From JBFHER01 sp041584055 (lineage in GTDB: Bacteria; Bacteroidota; Bacteroidia; Bacteroidales; UBA5342), in assembly GCA_041584055.1 (NCBI GenBank), contig JBFHER010000020.1:1-25040 (forward strand): a stretch of 25,040 bases of DNA, in the 5' to 3' direction. The notes beneath the pieces are model-generated. The model was given only the letters and a program-made list of their open reading frames with translations, had not been told where the DNA came from and did no database searches. A program made the position numbers and the translations under genes. The first letter of the stretch is position 1, and every line of letters begins with the position of its first letter. Below, one piece after another: positions 1-9,048 of this stretch.

Positions 1-1487
1 GGGTAGTAGGTATCTCTCCACCCAATAACTGTTTCGAGATGCATTACACGTTCCCCATTTGCAGTTGCCAGAGGATAACGAAATATTGTTCTTGCCCTTG
101 CTATTTTAGCGACTTGCTCTTTTAATCGTTCATCCCCCGGTGCATTTGGATTTGGTCGGCTTGAATCGTACATACCCAATATCACATCTTGCACTTCACC
201 ATAAGCCCCCACATAGCCCAGTTCCTTTGTTAAGCCCTTTGTGCTTAACTGCATAAAATTCTTTCCGTGTGACCATGATGGTTTTAAGCTTTCATCCCAA
301 CTTCCGCTCCACGGTTCCAGTCCGATGCTTTCGTACATTAAGCGCAATGCCGTTTCTTCCGACCACGCTTTTTCAGGTTGCAACACAGCAATCCCCCTAT
401 TACAACGGTATGTGTACTTATCCACTATCATGGATTGATTTGTATAGGATCGTCGATTTTGTACATGCCAGTCACGCGAAGTTACTAACATTTCGGTCCA
501 TGCTTCTTTATAGCTTCGTCCTGTTCCTTCCAGTGTTTTATTCAAATATGGCTTTAACGGCTCCGATAAAAAAGAAACGGATTCACCAATTGCTCCATAC
601 CCTTCCCATGTTTTGCCTACAATCTCAGGTTTGGATTTAAATTCTGCATAATGAAGGTTAATGGCCTTCACAACTTTATCAATTACCTTAGGATTATGAT
701 ATGCCGTAGACCAGTCCACCCAAAACGCCCTGGCAAGAAAATGAATGGCCCCGAGCGCAAGCTTATCTTTACCTGATAATTCGTTTTCTATGTATTTATT
801 GATTTTTTCCTTTACCTCATCCAGCACTTCTATCCCAGGACCATCAGTTGTTTTTAACTCCTTCCAGGGTGTTTTGTTATTGTTGAAGTTAAACTTTAAA
901 AAGGGGTCAGTATGGATGTAAGAAGCATAAATACCCCTGGATGCATCCTTCATAGGTTTTTGATATATCTCAAACGATTGTCCATAAGCCCAAATGGGTC
1001 CCTGAGCTTCAATGGTAAGCACCACAGTCTGTTTACCTTTCGTCATATGTTGCGGTAAAGGCAAGGTTTTATAAAAGAAATTCCCGGCATTTCTTGGGTA
1101 CACATACATGATGTCCAACGGATCAACCTCACCCAAATGGCGTTGGCCAACCTGCTTTCCATTGATAAACAGCATTAGTCGACTTTGCTCACTGTTTACG
1201 TCACTTCCCCAGAATTTTGTTGTTATATAATTGGGTTTTTCAGGATCTACCTTCACTTGAAAAGACATGCGCCCACCTCGCCATCCATCGTTTTCAGGTG
1301 GCAATAATTTTCTGGCCGTTAATCCGTTTTGTCCTGTTATAATTTCGCCCAATTCAGCTTGCAATACATGTGCTTTTTCAGATTGAACGTGACCATATTG
1401 AATTGAATCAACCAGAGATGTGGCATCTACCGGTCCAAACATTGATATAAGTATCAAATAAAATATTCCTATAAAAAACCTTTTCAT
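1..1487 (-). CDS. Putative exported glycan-active protein, unrecognised family (3' end beyond window)
   Basis: I translated the minus strand from the ATG at 1485-1487 to the window edge and found 495 codons with no stop or frameshift, so the C-terminus lies outside. Residues 1-22 look like a signal peptide (MKRFFIGIFYLILISM followed by a small polar stretch). Residues about 40-170 look like a beta-sandwich accessory domain (GWRGGRMSF, TTKFWGSD, RLMLFINGKQVG). From about residue 225 the protein turns helical and aromatic-rich (AIHFLARAFWVDW, YGAIGESVSFL, NRRSYTNQSMIVDKYTYRCNRG), which reminds me of alpha/alpha-toroid polysaccharide lyases or hydrolases. I cannot name a family or assign catalytic residues. 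The start lies 5 bp after the GH95 stop codon, so the two are almost certainly co-transcribed and probably act on the same glycan. No T9SS tail can be judged because the end is missing. The gene is certain; an enzymatic role is inference. Confidence 0.75.
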   Translation of the reverse strand, partial: MKRFFIGIFYLILISMFGPVDATSLVDSIQYGHVQSEKAHVLQAELGEIITGQNGLTARKLLPPENDGWRGGRMSFQVKVDPEKPNYITTKFWGSDVNSEQSRLMLFINGKQVGQRHLGEVDPLDIMYVYPRNAGNFFYKTLPLPQHMTKGKQTVVLTIEAQGPIWAYGQSFEIYQKPMKDASRGIYASYIHTDPFLKFNFNNNKTPWKELKTTDGPGIEVLDEVKEKINKYIENELSGKDKLALGAIHFLARAFWVDWSTAYHNPKVIDKVVKAINLHYAEFKSKPEIVGKTWEGYGAIGESVSFLSEPLKPYLNKTLEGTGRSYKEAWTEMLVTSRDWHVQNRRSYTNQSMIVDKYTYRCNRGIAVLQPEKAWSEETALRLMYESIGLEPWSGSWDESLKPSWSHGKNFMQLSTKGLTKELGYVGAYGEVQDVILGMYDSSRPNPNAPGDERLKEQVAKIARARTIFRYPLATANGERVMHLETVIGWRDTYY

Positions 1488-1492
1488 GCTCT

Positions 1493-4012
1493 TTATTTTT
1501 TGATCAGAACAATCGTTTGCCCCGGCTGAGTTTCAATATCATACTCGTAGGTATCCTTTACATCAAAGCCTTTTAGTTTAGCCTTTTTAGAAATTATTGG
1601 TTCTTTAATGTTTGGCACCTTGTAAAATGGATTTTTATTTGCACCTTTCACTTTATCAAGAGCCCCATTCCCTTTCAGGGACAGCTCGTTGTAAGAACGA
1701 ATACGGCAATTCCCTCCTAATTTGGATGTGATAACTGCCTTCAACACTTTCCCATCTTTCCATTCCAGGGTTTCTATATCAAATCCTCCACGTGCTCGCA
1801 GACCGCTTACTTTTCCGGTGCCCCAAATATCCGGCAAGGCAGGAATCAGATGAATGGCGCCATCCTGACTTTGCAGCATCATTTCTGTTAAACCGGATGT
1901 AAAACCAAAGTTTCCGTCGATCTGAAATGGCGGGTGGGCATCCAACATGTTGGGGTAGGTTCCCCCACCACTGGTACCGGGTCTGCCGACCAGTTTAATC
2001 TGTTCGTTCATCATCTGGTAAGCATGATTTCCGTCCAGAAGGCGGGCCCACTGGTTTATTTTCCAGTTCATACTCCATCCGGTAGATGGGTCGCCACGGT
2101 AAATTAATACGTTTCGCGTCGCTTCTGCCAGTTCAGGAGTGCGGTATGGCGAAAACTGATTGGAAGGATGCATGGCATACAAATGTGAAATGTGGCGGTG
2201 CTTATCTTCAGGGCTGTCCCAATCATGAATCCATTCCTGAATTTGAGCGTGTTGTCCAATTTGATTGGGCGCCAGTTTGGGGATGGTAGCTTCCAGTTTT
2301 TTAACAAAATCAGCATCAATGCCAAGATGGTTTGCCGCCTCGGCTGTTCTACTAAGCATGTCAAAAATCAACTGGTTATCCATGGTCGTTGCATACGCAA
2401 TATTTACATTGTTTGGCATGTGTGCCGGTCTATTCTCCGGCGAAGTAGAAGGTGCAAAAATCAACCAGCCATTTTCCGGTTCCGGTGTTAAAAAACTAAG
2501 TACGAATTCTGCAGAGCCTTTCATAACCGGGTAGATTTCTTTAAGAAAAACCTTGTCACCACTATACACATATTTTTCCCATAAATGCTGGCTCAACCAC
2601 AAACCGCCACTGGGCCACATGCCCCAGGTAGCACCATCCACAGGTCCTGTTATGCGCCACAAATCGGTATTGTGATGACACACCCAACCGTCGGCTCCGT
2701 ACATGTCCTGTGCTGTTTTTTTACCGGTTTGGGCGATTTCTTTTACCAGCTGAATCAAAGGTTCATGCATCTCAGTCAGGTTGGCAGGTTCTGCAGGCCA
2801 GTAATTCATTTCAAGGTTGATGTTTACCGTATATGCGCTTTTCCAACGCGGATAAAGTTCGTGCGCCCAAATGCCCTGGAGGTTCGCCGGTTGCCCCCCG
2901 GGTTGGGAGGAACAAATCAACAGGTAGCGCCCAAACTGGTAATACAAGGCCGCCAATGCCGGGTCGTTCCCCTGGCTAAACTCTTTAATACGAACATCGG
3001 TTGGGTTGTTTATGGAATCGGTTACACCTAAATCTAAAGAAACCCTGTTAAAATAATTGTGATAGTAAGCCGAATGGTCGGCGAGCATGTTTTGATAACT
3101 TTTTTGTTCAGCTTTCGCCAAATAGTTACTCACCCGTTGATGAGGATCAGCGCTGATGTCGTTGTAATTTACAAAGTTGGTGGCAATGGACACATACAAA
3201 ATAGCGCTATTGGCCTCACTCAAACTAAGCGTACTATCTGTTGATGATAATGTCCCCCCATCAGGAACAATCTTCACTCTGGATTCGAATTTAACGCGGC
3301 CTTCAATAGGAACCTTGACGCCTCTGGCTTTCACATCACTGCTTTTCCCCGTCATGCTCAATACATTGTTCCCATGTGAAGAAACGTGCACCACCGAAGG
3401 AGAAGGGCGATCCATTCCCGCCATAAAACTTATTTTACCTTTTTTATTGGCAGTAAGCCGAATCACAATCACCTGATCGGTGAAAGATGTAAATACCTCA
3501 CGTTGGTATGTTACACCATCTACAGTATACCTGGTTCTTGCCACTGCATTTTCTATATCCAACTCCCGGTAGAAATCGGAATACTTTTCATGACCGTTAA
3601 AGTTCAAGCGCAGGTTGCCGGCAGTTTCGTAAGGCATGCCATGCGATAGCTTTGAGATGATATTCGCATTAGCCATATCGTGGGCTTCCTTATACTTTCC
3701 ATCGAACAAAAGCTGGCGAATATTATCTAAAATTGCTTTTGCATCCAGATTATCGTTTCTGTGGGGCCCCCCGGACCATAGTGTTTCTTCATTCAACTGT
3801 ATGTTTTCCTCAGCGGGAATACCATACACCATTGCGCCTAAACGACCATTCCCAATGGGTAGTGCTTCATTCCAGTTAGCTGCCGGGGCATCGTACCATA
3901 GTTTTAAATCCGGTGAACTCTTCTGACCAAGTATGTTTGTTTGCATTCCTGCGAGAAAAAGCAGTAGAACCACTAAAAGACTATTTTTTTGCATGTTATA
4001 ATTTTTGTTCAT
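1493..4012 (-). CDS. GH95 family alpha-L-fucosidase (or alpha-L-galactosidase)
   Basis: Predicted exo-acting inverting glycosidase that removes terminal alpha-L-fucose, or alpha-L-galactose in some family members, from oligosaccharides. The 839 residues fit the usual GH95 length. Residues 1-29 are a signal peptide ending near NILGQ. The GH95 N-terminal beta-sandwich begins at LKLWYDAPAANWNEALPIGN (37-56), with LNEETLWSGGP at 73-83. The alpha/alpha barrel carries the family signatures: N397 and N399 in VNINLEMNYWPAEPANL, E526 in PSTSPENRP (general acid) and D699 in QIDGNFG, matching the Asn/Asn/Glu/Asp set known from characterised GH95 enzymes. All key residues are present. There is no T9SS tail, so a periplasmic location is likely. 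Two in-frame starts exist (M1 and M7); the longer is kept, although M7 also gives a normal signal peptide. It lies 95 bp downstream of the beta-helix/CBM6 gene and 5 bp upstream of the next gene. The family is secure; fucose versus galactose specificity is not. Confidence 0.93.
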   Translation of the reverse strand: MNKNYNMQKNSLLVVLLLFLAGMQTNILGQKSSPDLKLWYDAPAANWNEALPIGNGRLGAMVYGIPAEENIQLNEETLWSGGPHRNDNLDAKAILDNIRQLLFDGKYKEAHDMANANIISKLSHGMPYETAGNLRLNFNGHEKYSDFYRELDIENAVARTRYTVDGVTYQREVFTSFTDQVIVIRLTANKKGKISFMAGMDRPSPSVVHVSSHGNNVLSMTGKSSDVKARGVKVPIEGRVKFESRVKIVPDGGTLSSTDSTLSLSEANSAILYVSIATNFVNYNDISADPHQRVSNYLAKAEQKSYQNMLADHSAYYHNYFNRVSLDLGVTDSINNPTDVRIKEFSQGNDPALAALYYQFGRYLLICSSQPGGQPANLQGIWAHELYPRWKSAYTVNINLEMNYWPAEPANLTEMHEPLIQLVKEIAQTGKKTAQDMYGADGWVCHHNTDLWRITGPVDGATWGMWPSGGLWLSQHLWEKYVYSGDKVFLKEIYPVMKGSAEFVLSFLTPEPENGWLIFAPSTSPENRPAHMPNNVNIAYATTMDNQLIFDMLSRTAEAANHLGIDADFVKKLEATIPKLAPNQIGQHAQIQEWIHDWDSPEDKHRHISHLYAMHPSNQFSPYRTPELAEATRNVLIYRGDPSTGWSMNWKINQWARLLDGNHAYQMMNEQIKLVGRPGTSGGGTYPNMLDAHPPFQIDGNFGFTSGLTEMMLQSQDGAIHLIPALPDIWGTGKVSGLRARGGFDIETLEWKDGKVLKAVITSKLGGNCRIRSYNELSLKGNGALDKVKGANKNPFYKVPNIKEPIISKKAKLKGFDVKDTYEYDIETQPGQTIVLIKK

Positions 4013-4107
4013 TTTACTTTATTTAAATCATCTTATATTATAATTCAATTTCCAGAAGAACACCTTACTACGGCTATAAAAAATTCATTGAAACTTTGTC
4101 TATTACC

Positions 4108-7100
4108 TTAATCCTTAATTAATTTAATGTTTTTAGTAAAGTTATCGTGAGTTATTTTTAAAAGATATATCCCAGCACCAAGGTTTTCAGTTGGAACAGT
4201 GTATTCATCGCTATTCACTGCTACTTTAAGTATTTGTGCTCCTGACATCGTATATAATTGCGCCGTTCCTCCCTGGGCATTTGATATTGTTACATAATCT
4301 TTAACCGGATTCGGATAAATTTTAACTTCTTGTCCGAAATATTTATTGGATAAATCCGTGGTATTGGTTGTAAATTGCAACCAGTTTATATTTACCAAAT
4401 CATCAGTGGAGCCTTTAAAAATAGCATAAACATCATACATACCTTCTTTTGAAAATACACTTTTTGTACTGAGAGTTTGCCAGGTTAATGAAGAGCCGGT
4501 GTTAAGTATTGATATAAATGAATACAAGGGACCGTTATAGGAATTTAATCTAAAATAGATTGTGCTTGTAGCATTTTGATTTGCCACTCGCACATCAATT
4601 CCTGTTATCCCTGTTAGGTCAATATCTTTAAACAATATCCAATCTTTATCCTTGATCGATGCTAATTCCTTGTCACCATCAACATCGGAGGTTGTACGTA
4701 TTGTTGTGCCACTGGCTCTGTCATAATCCTCAGCTTCAATTCTAGCCAAAGGATCTTTCTTTTCGCTTATACGAGACGTTGAAAACTGAAACCAGTTGCT
4801 GTTACAGACAACACTGCTTGTTTCTGACAAATACACAAAATAAACATTATGCACGCCATTTACTTCATTGATGTTAGTGCCGACAGTCTCCCAGTTATTA
4901 AAACTACCTGTGTTATTAAGTTGCATTTCGCCTATTAACTGTCCATCTGGGGCATTGATTCTAACTTCTATCTTAGCGTCATCATAATTTGTTCCATAAC
5001 GTGCTTTCACGCTTAAAGCAGCCGTGAGATCAACATCTGAAAACTGAATCCAGCTACCAGCTTTGGTGTATCTTATTTCAGCCCCCCCATCATCATCCGG
5101 ATCCTGAGTCGCACCCTCAAAAAAGCTGTATGAACTATTGTTATAATCTTCAGCTTCAAGCCTGTCAACCAGGGACGTGTCCCTCGTAAACTGCAGCCAG
5201 TTCAGTTTAAATAAGTCAGAGCCTTCTCCTAAGAAAACGAAATAAACATCCTGGCTCCCTTCCACATCATTCACTTTTACACTGACTGTTTCCCATGTAC
5301 TTTCAGAACCTGTGTTTGGCACATCAATAAAGGCAATAATGTCTCCGCTCAATGCAGAATTGAGCCTGACTTCGATAACACCTCCATAGTTGGCGCTGGC
5401 AACACGGGCTACAATGCTGTCGGCTTGTCCCAGGTCCAATTCAGAAAACAGGATATAATCACCATCCTCAAGGTTACCCAGTTCTTTGCCGCCATCCACA
5501 TCCGTAGTATTTGCAGTCATTGTTCCCGATTCCCCATCATTGATCTCTGCTTCAAATCGCTCGTATGGGTTGGTCGGCCCTTTAATATAAACTTCTGACA
5601 TTTGAAACCAGTCAATGTTGCAAAACTCAGCCACATTGTCGGTTTTTCGATACACAAAGTACACATCATAAATGCCGGCAACTCCGTTGACATAGCTGCT
5701 GCTTGTTAGATATGAAGTGTTATTTCCAGTATAAGACGCATCAATCGTGGCATATATAGGGCCATTAATGGAGTCCAAACGTACTTCAATGTAAACATCG
5801 TCATAAGGTGTCCCAACAGAAACTTTGATGCTTTGTATCCCGGTAAGGTCCAACCCGGCATACATGCTCCACTCGTCTTGATCAATGTTACCCAGATAAC
5901 TTCCATAGGAACGCACGCCCTTATAATCATCGTAATCTTCTGCCTCAATCTTTTCAAAAGGGTTGACAGTTTCAATGACACTAATTTTATCAATGTTGTA
6001 ATAATTATCAGCACTTGCCGATGCTCCCCGAACGACTATTTCCAGTGTTGTTCCACTTAATGAACGGGCAAAGTTTACCCTTTCACGAATGCTCCCTGTG
6101 TTCTTTGTAATTTCAATTAAATCTCCCCCATCCAATTTGTAATAAACATTTAATGAATCTGCTTCTGTCAAGTTCCCTGTTTCACTTAGCGTAATACACA
6201 CATCAACACTAACAGCACAGGAAATGTCCATTACACCAGACGACCAGTTTACGGTTTCATTAATCACCTTAAAACCTTTATTTTTAAAGGGCAAACGACA
6301 AGGACTTACAAAATCCTGCGCCTTTAATTGAAACCAATTGATATTCCATCCACCATTGTTTGCTGTTATTCGTAAAGTTTGTGTTCCCTCAGTCAGGTAG
6401 ATGGCCGTTTGTGAACCTGTGGTTTCCCAAACCTGTGCTCCTCCACTTGCCATAAACGTATGCTGGTCTGCATCTTCACCATTAATACTTAGAGAGAAAT
6501 CTCCATTGTTGTTAGCACCAGCAATACGATAATCCAAAGTATAGACTGCCGAAAATGGCGCAGTAAGGTCAAATTCAATCCAGTCACCTGCAGCATTAAT
6601 CATCACGTCCGAGCCTCCATTTACATCAGTGGTCGTTTCAACAACAACACCATTCATCCTTGAATATGACTCGGCTTCAATGACAAATGTATCTTGAACT
6701 ATTACACTGAACGTTTGTGTTGAAGTTTGCCCGCATTCGTTTGTGTAAGAAAGAATGTATTCGCCACTCTGGTCTTTTTGTAGCTTGCTTAAGGTAACAG
6801 ACCTTGAATCAGAAGAAAAGCCATCAGGTCCCGACCAGCTCCAGGCCCCCAGAAGAATATCCTGAGCTGATAAAATCGCCGTGTTTCCCGGAAAAACAAA
6901 AATTGAGTTCTCTTCTTTTTGTAGAAACAATTCTCCCAGTTGGTTATACACTTCAATAGTCGGCACAATCTTCACCTCAGCACAGCCCAGATTTAAACTC
7001 ATCCAATCTAAGTTCCAGCCATTTGATTTACTGTCTATCCTAAGTGTTTGCACTCCCTCTGACAAGTAGAATGAGGATGATGCTACAGTGTTCCATGTTT

Positions 7101-8769
7101 GCCCACTACCAGTGGCAGAAAACTTTATGGTTTCCAGTTCTGTCCCTCCGGCACGAAGCGTTACATTTCCATCGACTGACTCACTGGCTACCTGAAATTG
7201 CATGGTATAAGTACCTGCATAGGGCACATCTATTTCGTATTCCATATAATCCCCTGACTCTATGGATGTAACATGGGTGACATCTCCATTGATTTCAGTT
7301 GTCACACCATTCATTGTGGAGTAATCTTCGGCTTCGATTTTCAATACAGAAACCTGGGTATAATTAATGTTATTATTGGTTCCTAAATCGGTAACCATCC
7401 CACCACTTGTTCCATTATTTCCCGATGTACTGGAAGTTAAAAGAAGTGGAAAAACAGTCAGGTTATCAATGTTCATATTCGTTGCACTTTGATAGTCGTC
7501 ATCGGCAGCCAGCGCACGCACATCGTTATTATCACCGCCCAATTGGACTTTTAAGCCAGCATCATTTTCAACTCCTGCCCCATTTAAGAGAATGGTATGA
7601 TCATTCCCATTTATATACGCCATGCAACCAGAACCATTATAATAGCCATCAACTGGAGGAATAACAGTTATATCAACATCAACGCCACTATCATCGGCGC
7701 TTTGAAATAAAGGTCCGTAAGCTGCATCACCACGACAATTTGTTATTGCTCCTCCTTTAACCATATAGCCAACTTCACAACCAATAACAGTACAGTTTTC
7801 AGCGAATTTTTTATACCCATAACCCAGATATAAGGTTACACCAGCTCTCATATTTTTCACTGTACAATCCCGAACCGTTATATTTTCGGTGCCCCGGTCG
7901 GTATACGTGATGCCATTTATAACAGTTGTCCCAGCTCTATAGGTTCTGATCCCATCTTCATTAAGACTCATCATATATCCTGGCGGGAGTCTGTATCCCC
8001 AAATGGTTTGAAAGTTTCTTTCGTATGCTGCACCTGATGTGTCTTTTAACATATCGTCAGTTGAACGTACTTCACCTTCCACATAACAACCTTCAATCAA
8101 TGCATCATTGGCCCCTTGTAAATAGATGCCATGACCATACGATCTTTGTATAAAGGTGCTGTTTTTCAGATGGTTAAAATTCCCACGCACAAGGCATGCA
8201 CTGTGTTTAAAATGTTTTATTATATAACCAGATCCTTTACCATAGGCATCGCCGTAACCATACGGGTAGGAACCTTTTATAGTTACATGGAAGCCTTCAA
8301 TTCGATTGTTCTCACCATCCATCACAACATTGGTAGCAGTTCTGGTTGGACGATCATCAACCGTACCATCATCCACCATGGTTAGGTTTTTCAACACGTT
8401 ATTGTTTCCGGTAATATTTAATTCTTTTACATCAACATTACCAAAGGCCGTTAAGACATCTGTATCAAAATTTATGATAACATCCGTAAAGTCGTAAGTG
8501 CTGTTACTTCCCGAAAAAAGTAAGACTGGATTGCTAAACTTTCCAGCTGCGACATCCGCTGCATTAATGGAGTAGGTTCCCGGTACCAGTTTGATATCAA
8601 CGTTATCCTGACTTAGATAAGGTTTTAATTCTGCCAGTGAATTAACGGTTACCGTTTGGGATAAGGCAAGCGTACCTAAACTTAGCAAAAATATGATGAT
8701 CATGGTGTGAAAGCCAGGTATTTCGCTCCAGGCTATTCTTTTAATCTGTACTATTTTTTTCATGAACAT
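4108..8769 (-). CDS. Large T9SS-exported right-handed beta-helix protein with six CBM6-like modules
   Basis: A 1553-residue secreted modular protein. Residues 1-38 form a long N-region and signal peptide ending LALSQ. Residues about 39-470 read as a right-handed parallel beta-helix with short N/G-rich turns (NNNVLKNLTM, ENNRIEGFHV, FNHLKNSTFI, ENITVRDCTV), the fold of many polysaccharide lyases and of GH28-like and GH82-like enzymes. No family motif or catalytic residue could be assigned. CBM6-like jelly-rolls, each opening with a variant of IEAEDY, start near 477, 697, 940, 1070, 1203 and 1343, and end in patterns such as WNLDWM, WNINWFQL or NWLQF. An Ig/PKD-like domain lies at 601-692 (WSWSGPDGF, GEYILSYTNECG) and a separate cysteine-containing beta domain at about 822-932. 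The T9SS type A sorting domain is at 1482-1553 (VKIYPNPVKDYV, GIYLLKI). It is probably a surface or extracellular polysaccharide-degrading or polysaccharide-binding protein. Start: M1; M3 is also possible. Confidence 0.88.
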   Translation of the reverse strand: MFMKKIVQIKRIAWSEIPGFHTMIIIFLLSLGTLALSQTVTVNSLAELKPYLSQDNVDIKLVPGTYSINAADVAAGKFSNPVLLFSGSNSTYDFTDVIINFDTDVLTAFGNVDVKELNITGNNNVLKNLTMVDDGTVDDRPTRTATNVVMDGENNRIEGFHVTIKGSYPYGYGDAYGKGSGYIIKHFKHSACLVRGNFNHLKNSTFIQRSYGHGIYLQGANDALIEGCYVEGEVRSTDDMLKDTSGAAYERNFQTIWGYRLPPGYMMSLNEDGIRTYRAGTTVINGITYTDRGTENITVRDCTVKNMRAGVTLYLGYGYKKFAENCTVIGCEVGYMVKGGAITNCRGDAAYGPLFQSADDSGVDVDITVIPPVDGYYNGSGCMAYINGNDHTILLNGAGVENDAGLKVQLGGDNNDVRALAADDDYQSATNMNIDNLTVFPLLLTSSTSGNNGTSGGMVTDLGTNNNINYTQVSVLKIEAEDYSTMNGVTTEINGDVTHVTSIESGDYMEYEIDVPYAGTYTMQFQVASESVDGNVTLRAGGTELETIKFSATGSGQTWNTVASSSFYLSEGVQTLRIDSKSNGWNLDWMSLNLGCAEVKIVPTIEVYNQLGELFLQKEENSIFVFPGNTAILSAQDILLGAWSWSGPDGFSSDSRSVTLSKLQKDQSGEYILSYTNECGQTSTQTFSVIVQDTFVIEAESYSRMNGVVVETTTDVNGGSDVMINAAGDWIEFDLTAPFSAVYTLDYRIAGANNNGDFSLSINGEDADQHTFMASGGAQVWETTGSQTAIYLTEGTQTLRITANNGGWNINWFQLKAQDFVSPCRLPFKNKGFKVINETVNWSSGVMDISCAVSVDVCITLSETGNLTEADSLNVYYKLDGGDLIEITKNTGSIRERVNFARSLSGTTLEIVVRGASASADNYYNIDKISVIETVNPFEKIEAEDYDDYKGVRSYGSYLGNIDQDEWSMYAGLDLTGIQSIKVSVGTPYDDVYIEVRLDSINGPIYATIDASYTGNNTSYLTSSSYVNGVAGIYDVYFVYRKTDNVAEFCNIDWFQMSEVYIKGPTNPYERFEAEINDGESGTMTANTTDVDGGKELGNLEDGDYILFSELDLGQADSIVARVASANYGGVIEVRLNSALSGDIIAFIDVPNTGSESTWETVSVKVNDVEGSQDVYFVFLGEGSDLFKLNWLQFTRDTSLVDRLEAEDYNNSSYSFFEGATQDPDDDGGAEIRYTKAGSWIQFSDVDLTAALSVKARYGTNYDDAKIEVRINAPDGQLIGEMQLNNTGSFNNWETVGTNINEVNGVHNVYFVYLSETSSVVCNSNWFQFSTSRISEKKDPLARIEAEDYDRASGTTIRTTSDVDGDKELASIKDKDWILFKDIDLTGITGIDVRVANQNATSTIYFRLNSYNGPLYSFISILNTGSSLTWQTLSTKSVFSKEGMYDVYAIFKGSTDDLVNINWLQFTTNTTDLSNKYFGQEVKIYPNPVKDYVTISNAQGGTAQLYTMSGAQILKVAVNSDEYTVPTENLGAGIYLLKITHDNFTKNIKLIKD

Positions 8770-8990
8770 TGATTCAACATTATTACACTTTTTCTAAACA
8801 AATTATCTTACTGAAATTTCTTCTCCTCAATTTTTAAGACCTTAATGCCTTTTGACAAATCATCCTAATTCAATCGCAACATATATAAGCTTTTTTTTGA
8901 TAAAACGTCCAATGAAAACATGTAGCAATCACTTTAAGCCGAATCCTTATCTTAGATAAACACAGGGGTGACATGAACCTAAATATAATC

Positions 8991-9022
8991 AAAGAGACCC
9001 TGAAAACAAGCAGGGCCTCTTT
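8991..9022 (-). terminator. Intrinsic terminator after the 9049-11280 gene
   Basis: Arms 8991-9002 and 9011-9022 form a 12-bp stem with an 8-nt loop. On the minus-strand transcript the arms are AAAGAGGCCCTG and CAGGGTCTCTTT, which pair fully with one G-U wobble and run into a T-rich stretch (TTTGATTATATTT). On the plus strand the same position would be an A-C mismatch, so the structure favours minus-strand transcription. It starts 27 bp after the stop codon of the binding-protein gene and separates it from the beta-helix gene, which therefore probably has its own promoter in 8770-8990. No clear TAnnTTTG promoter box was seen there. Confidence 0.8.
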
Positions 9023-9048
9023 GAATTATCTTTTATCGCACCTCAGTT

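Noticed and set aside
269..640. Plus-strand open frame of 123 codons.
   Set aside because: It lies fully inside the intact minus-strand gene at 1-1487, which has a signal peptide and protein-like composition throughout.
5706..6014. Second minus-strand frame of 102 codons inside the beta-helix/CBM6 gene, considered as a sign of a frameshift.
   Set aside because: The main frame is continuous through the region and encodes a complete CBM6-like module, so the other frame is a shadow.
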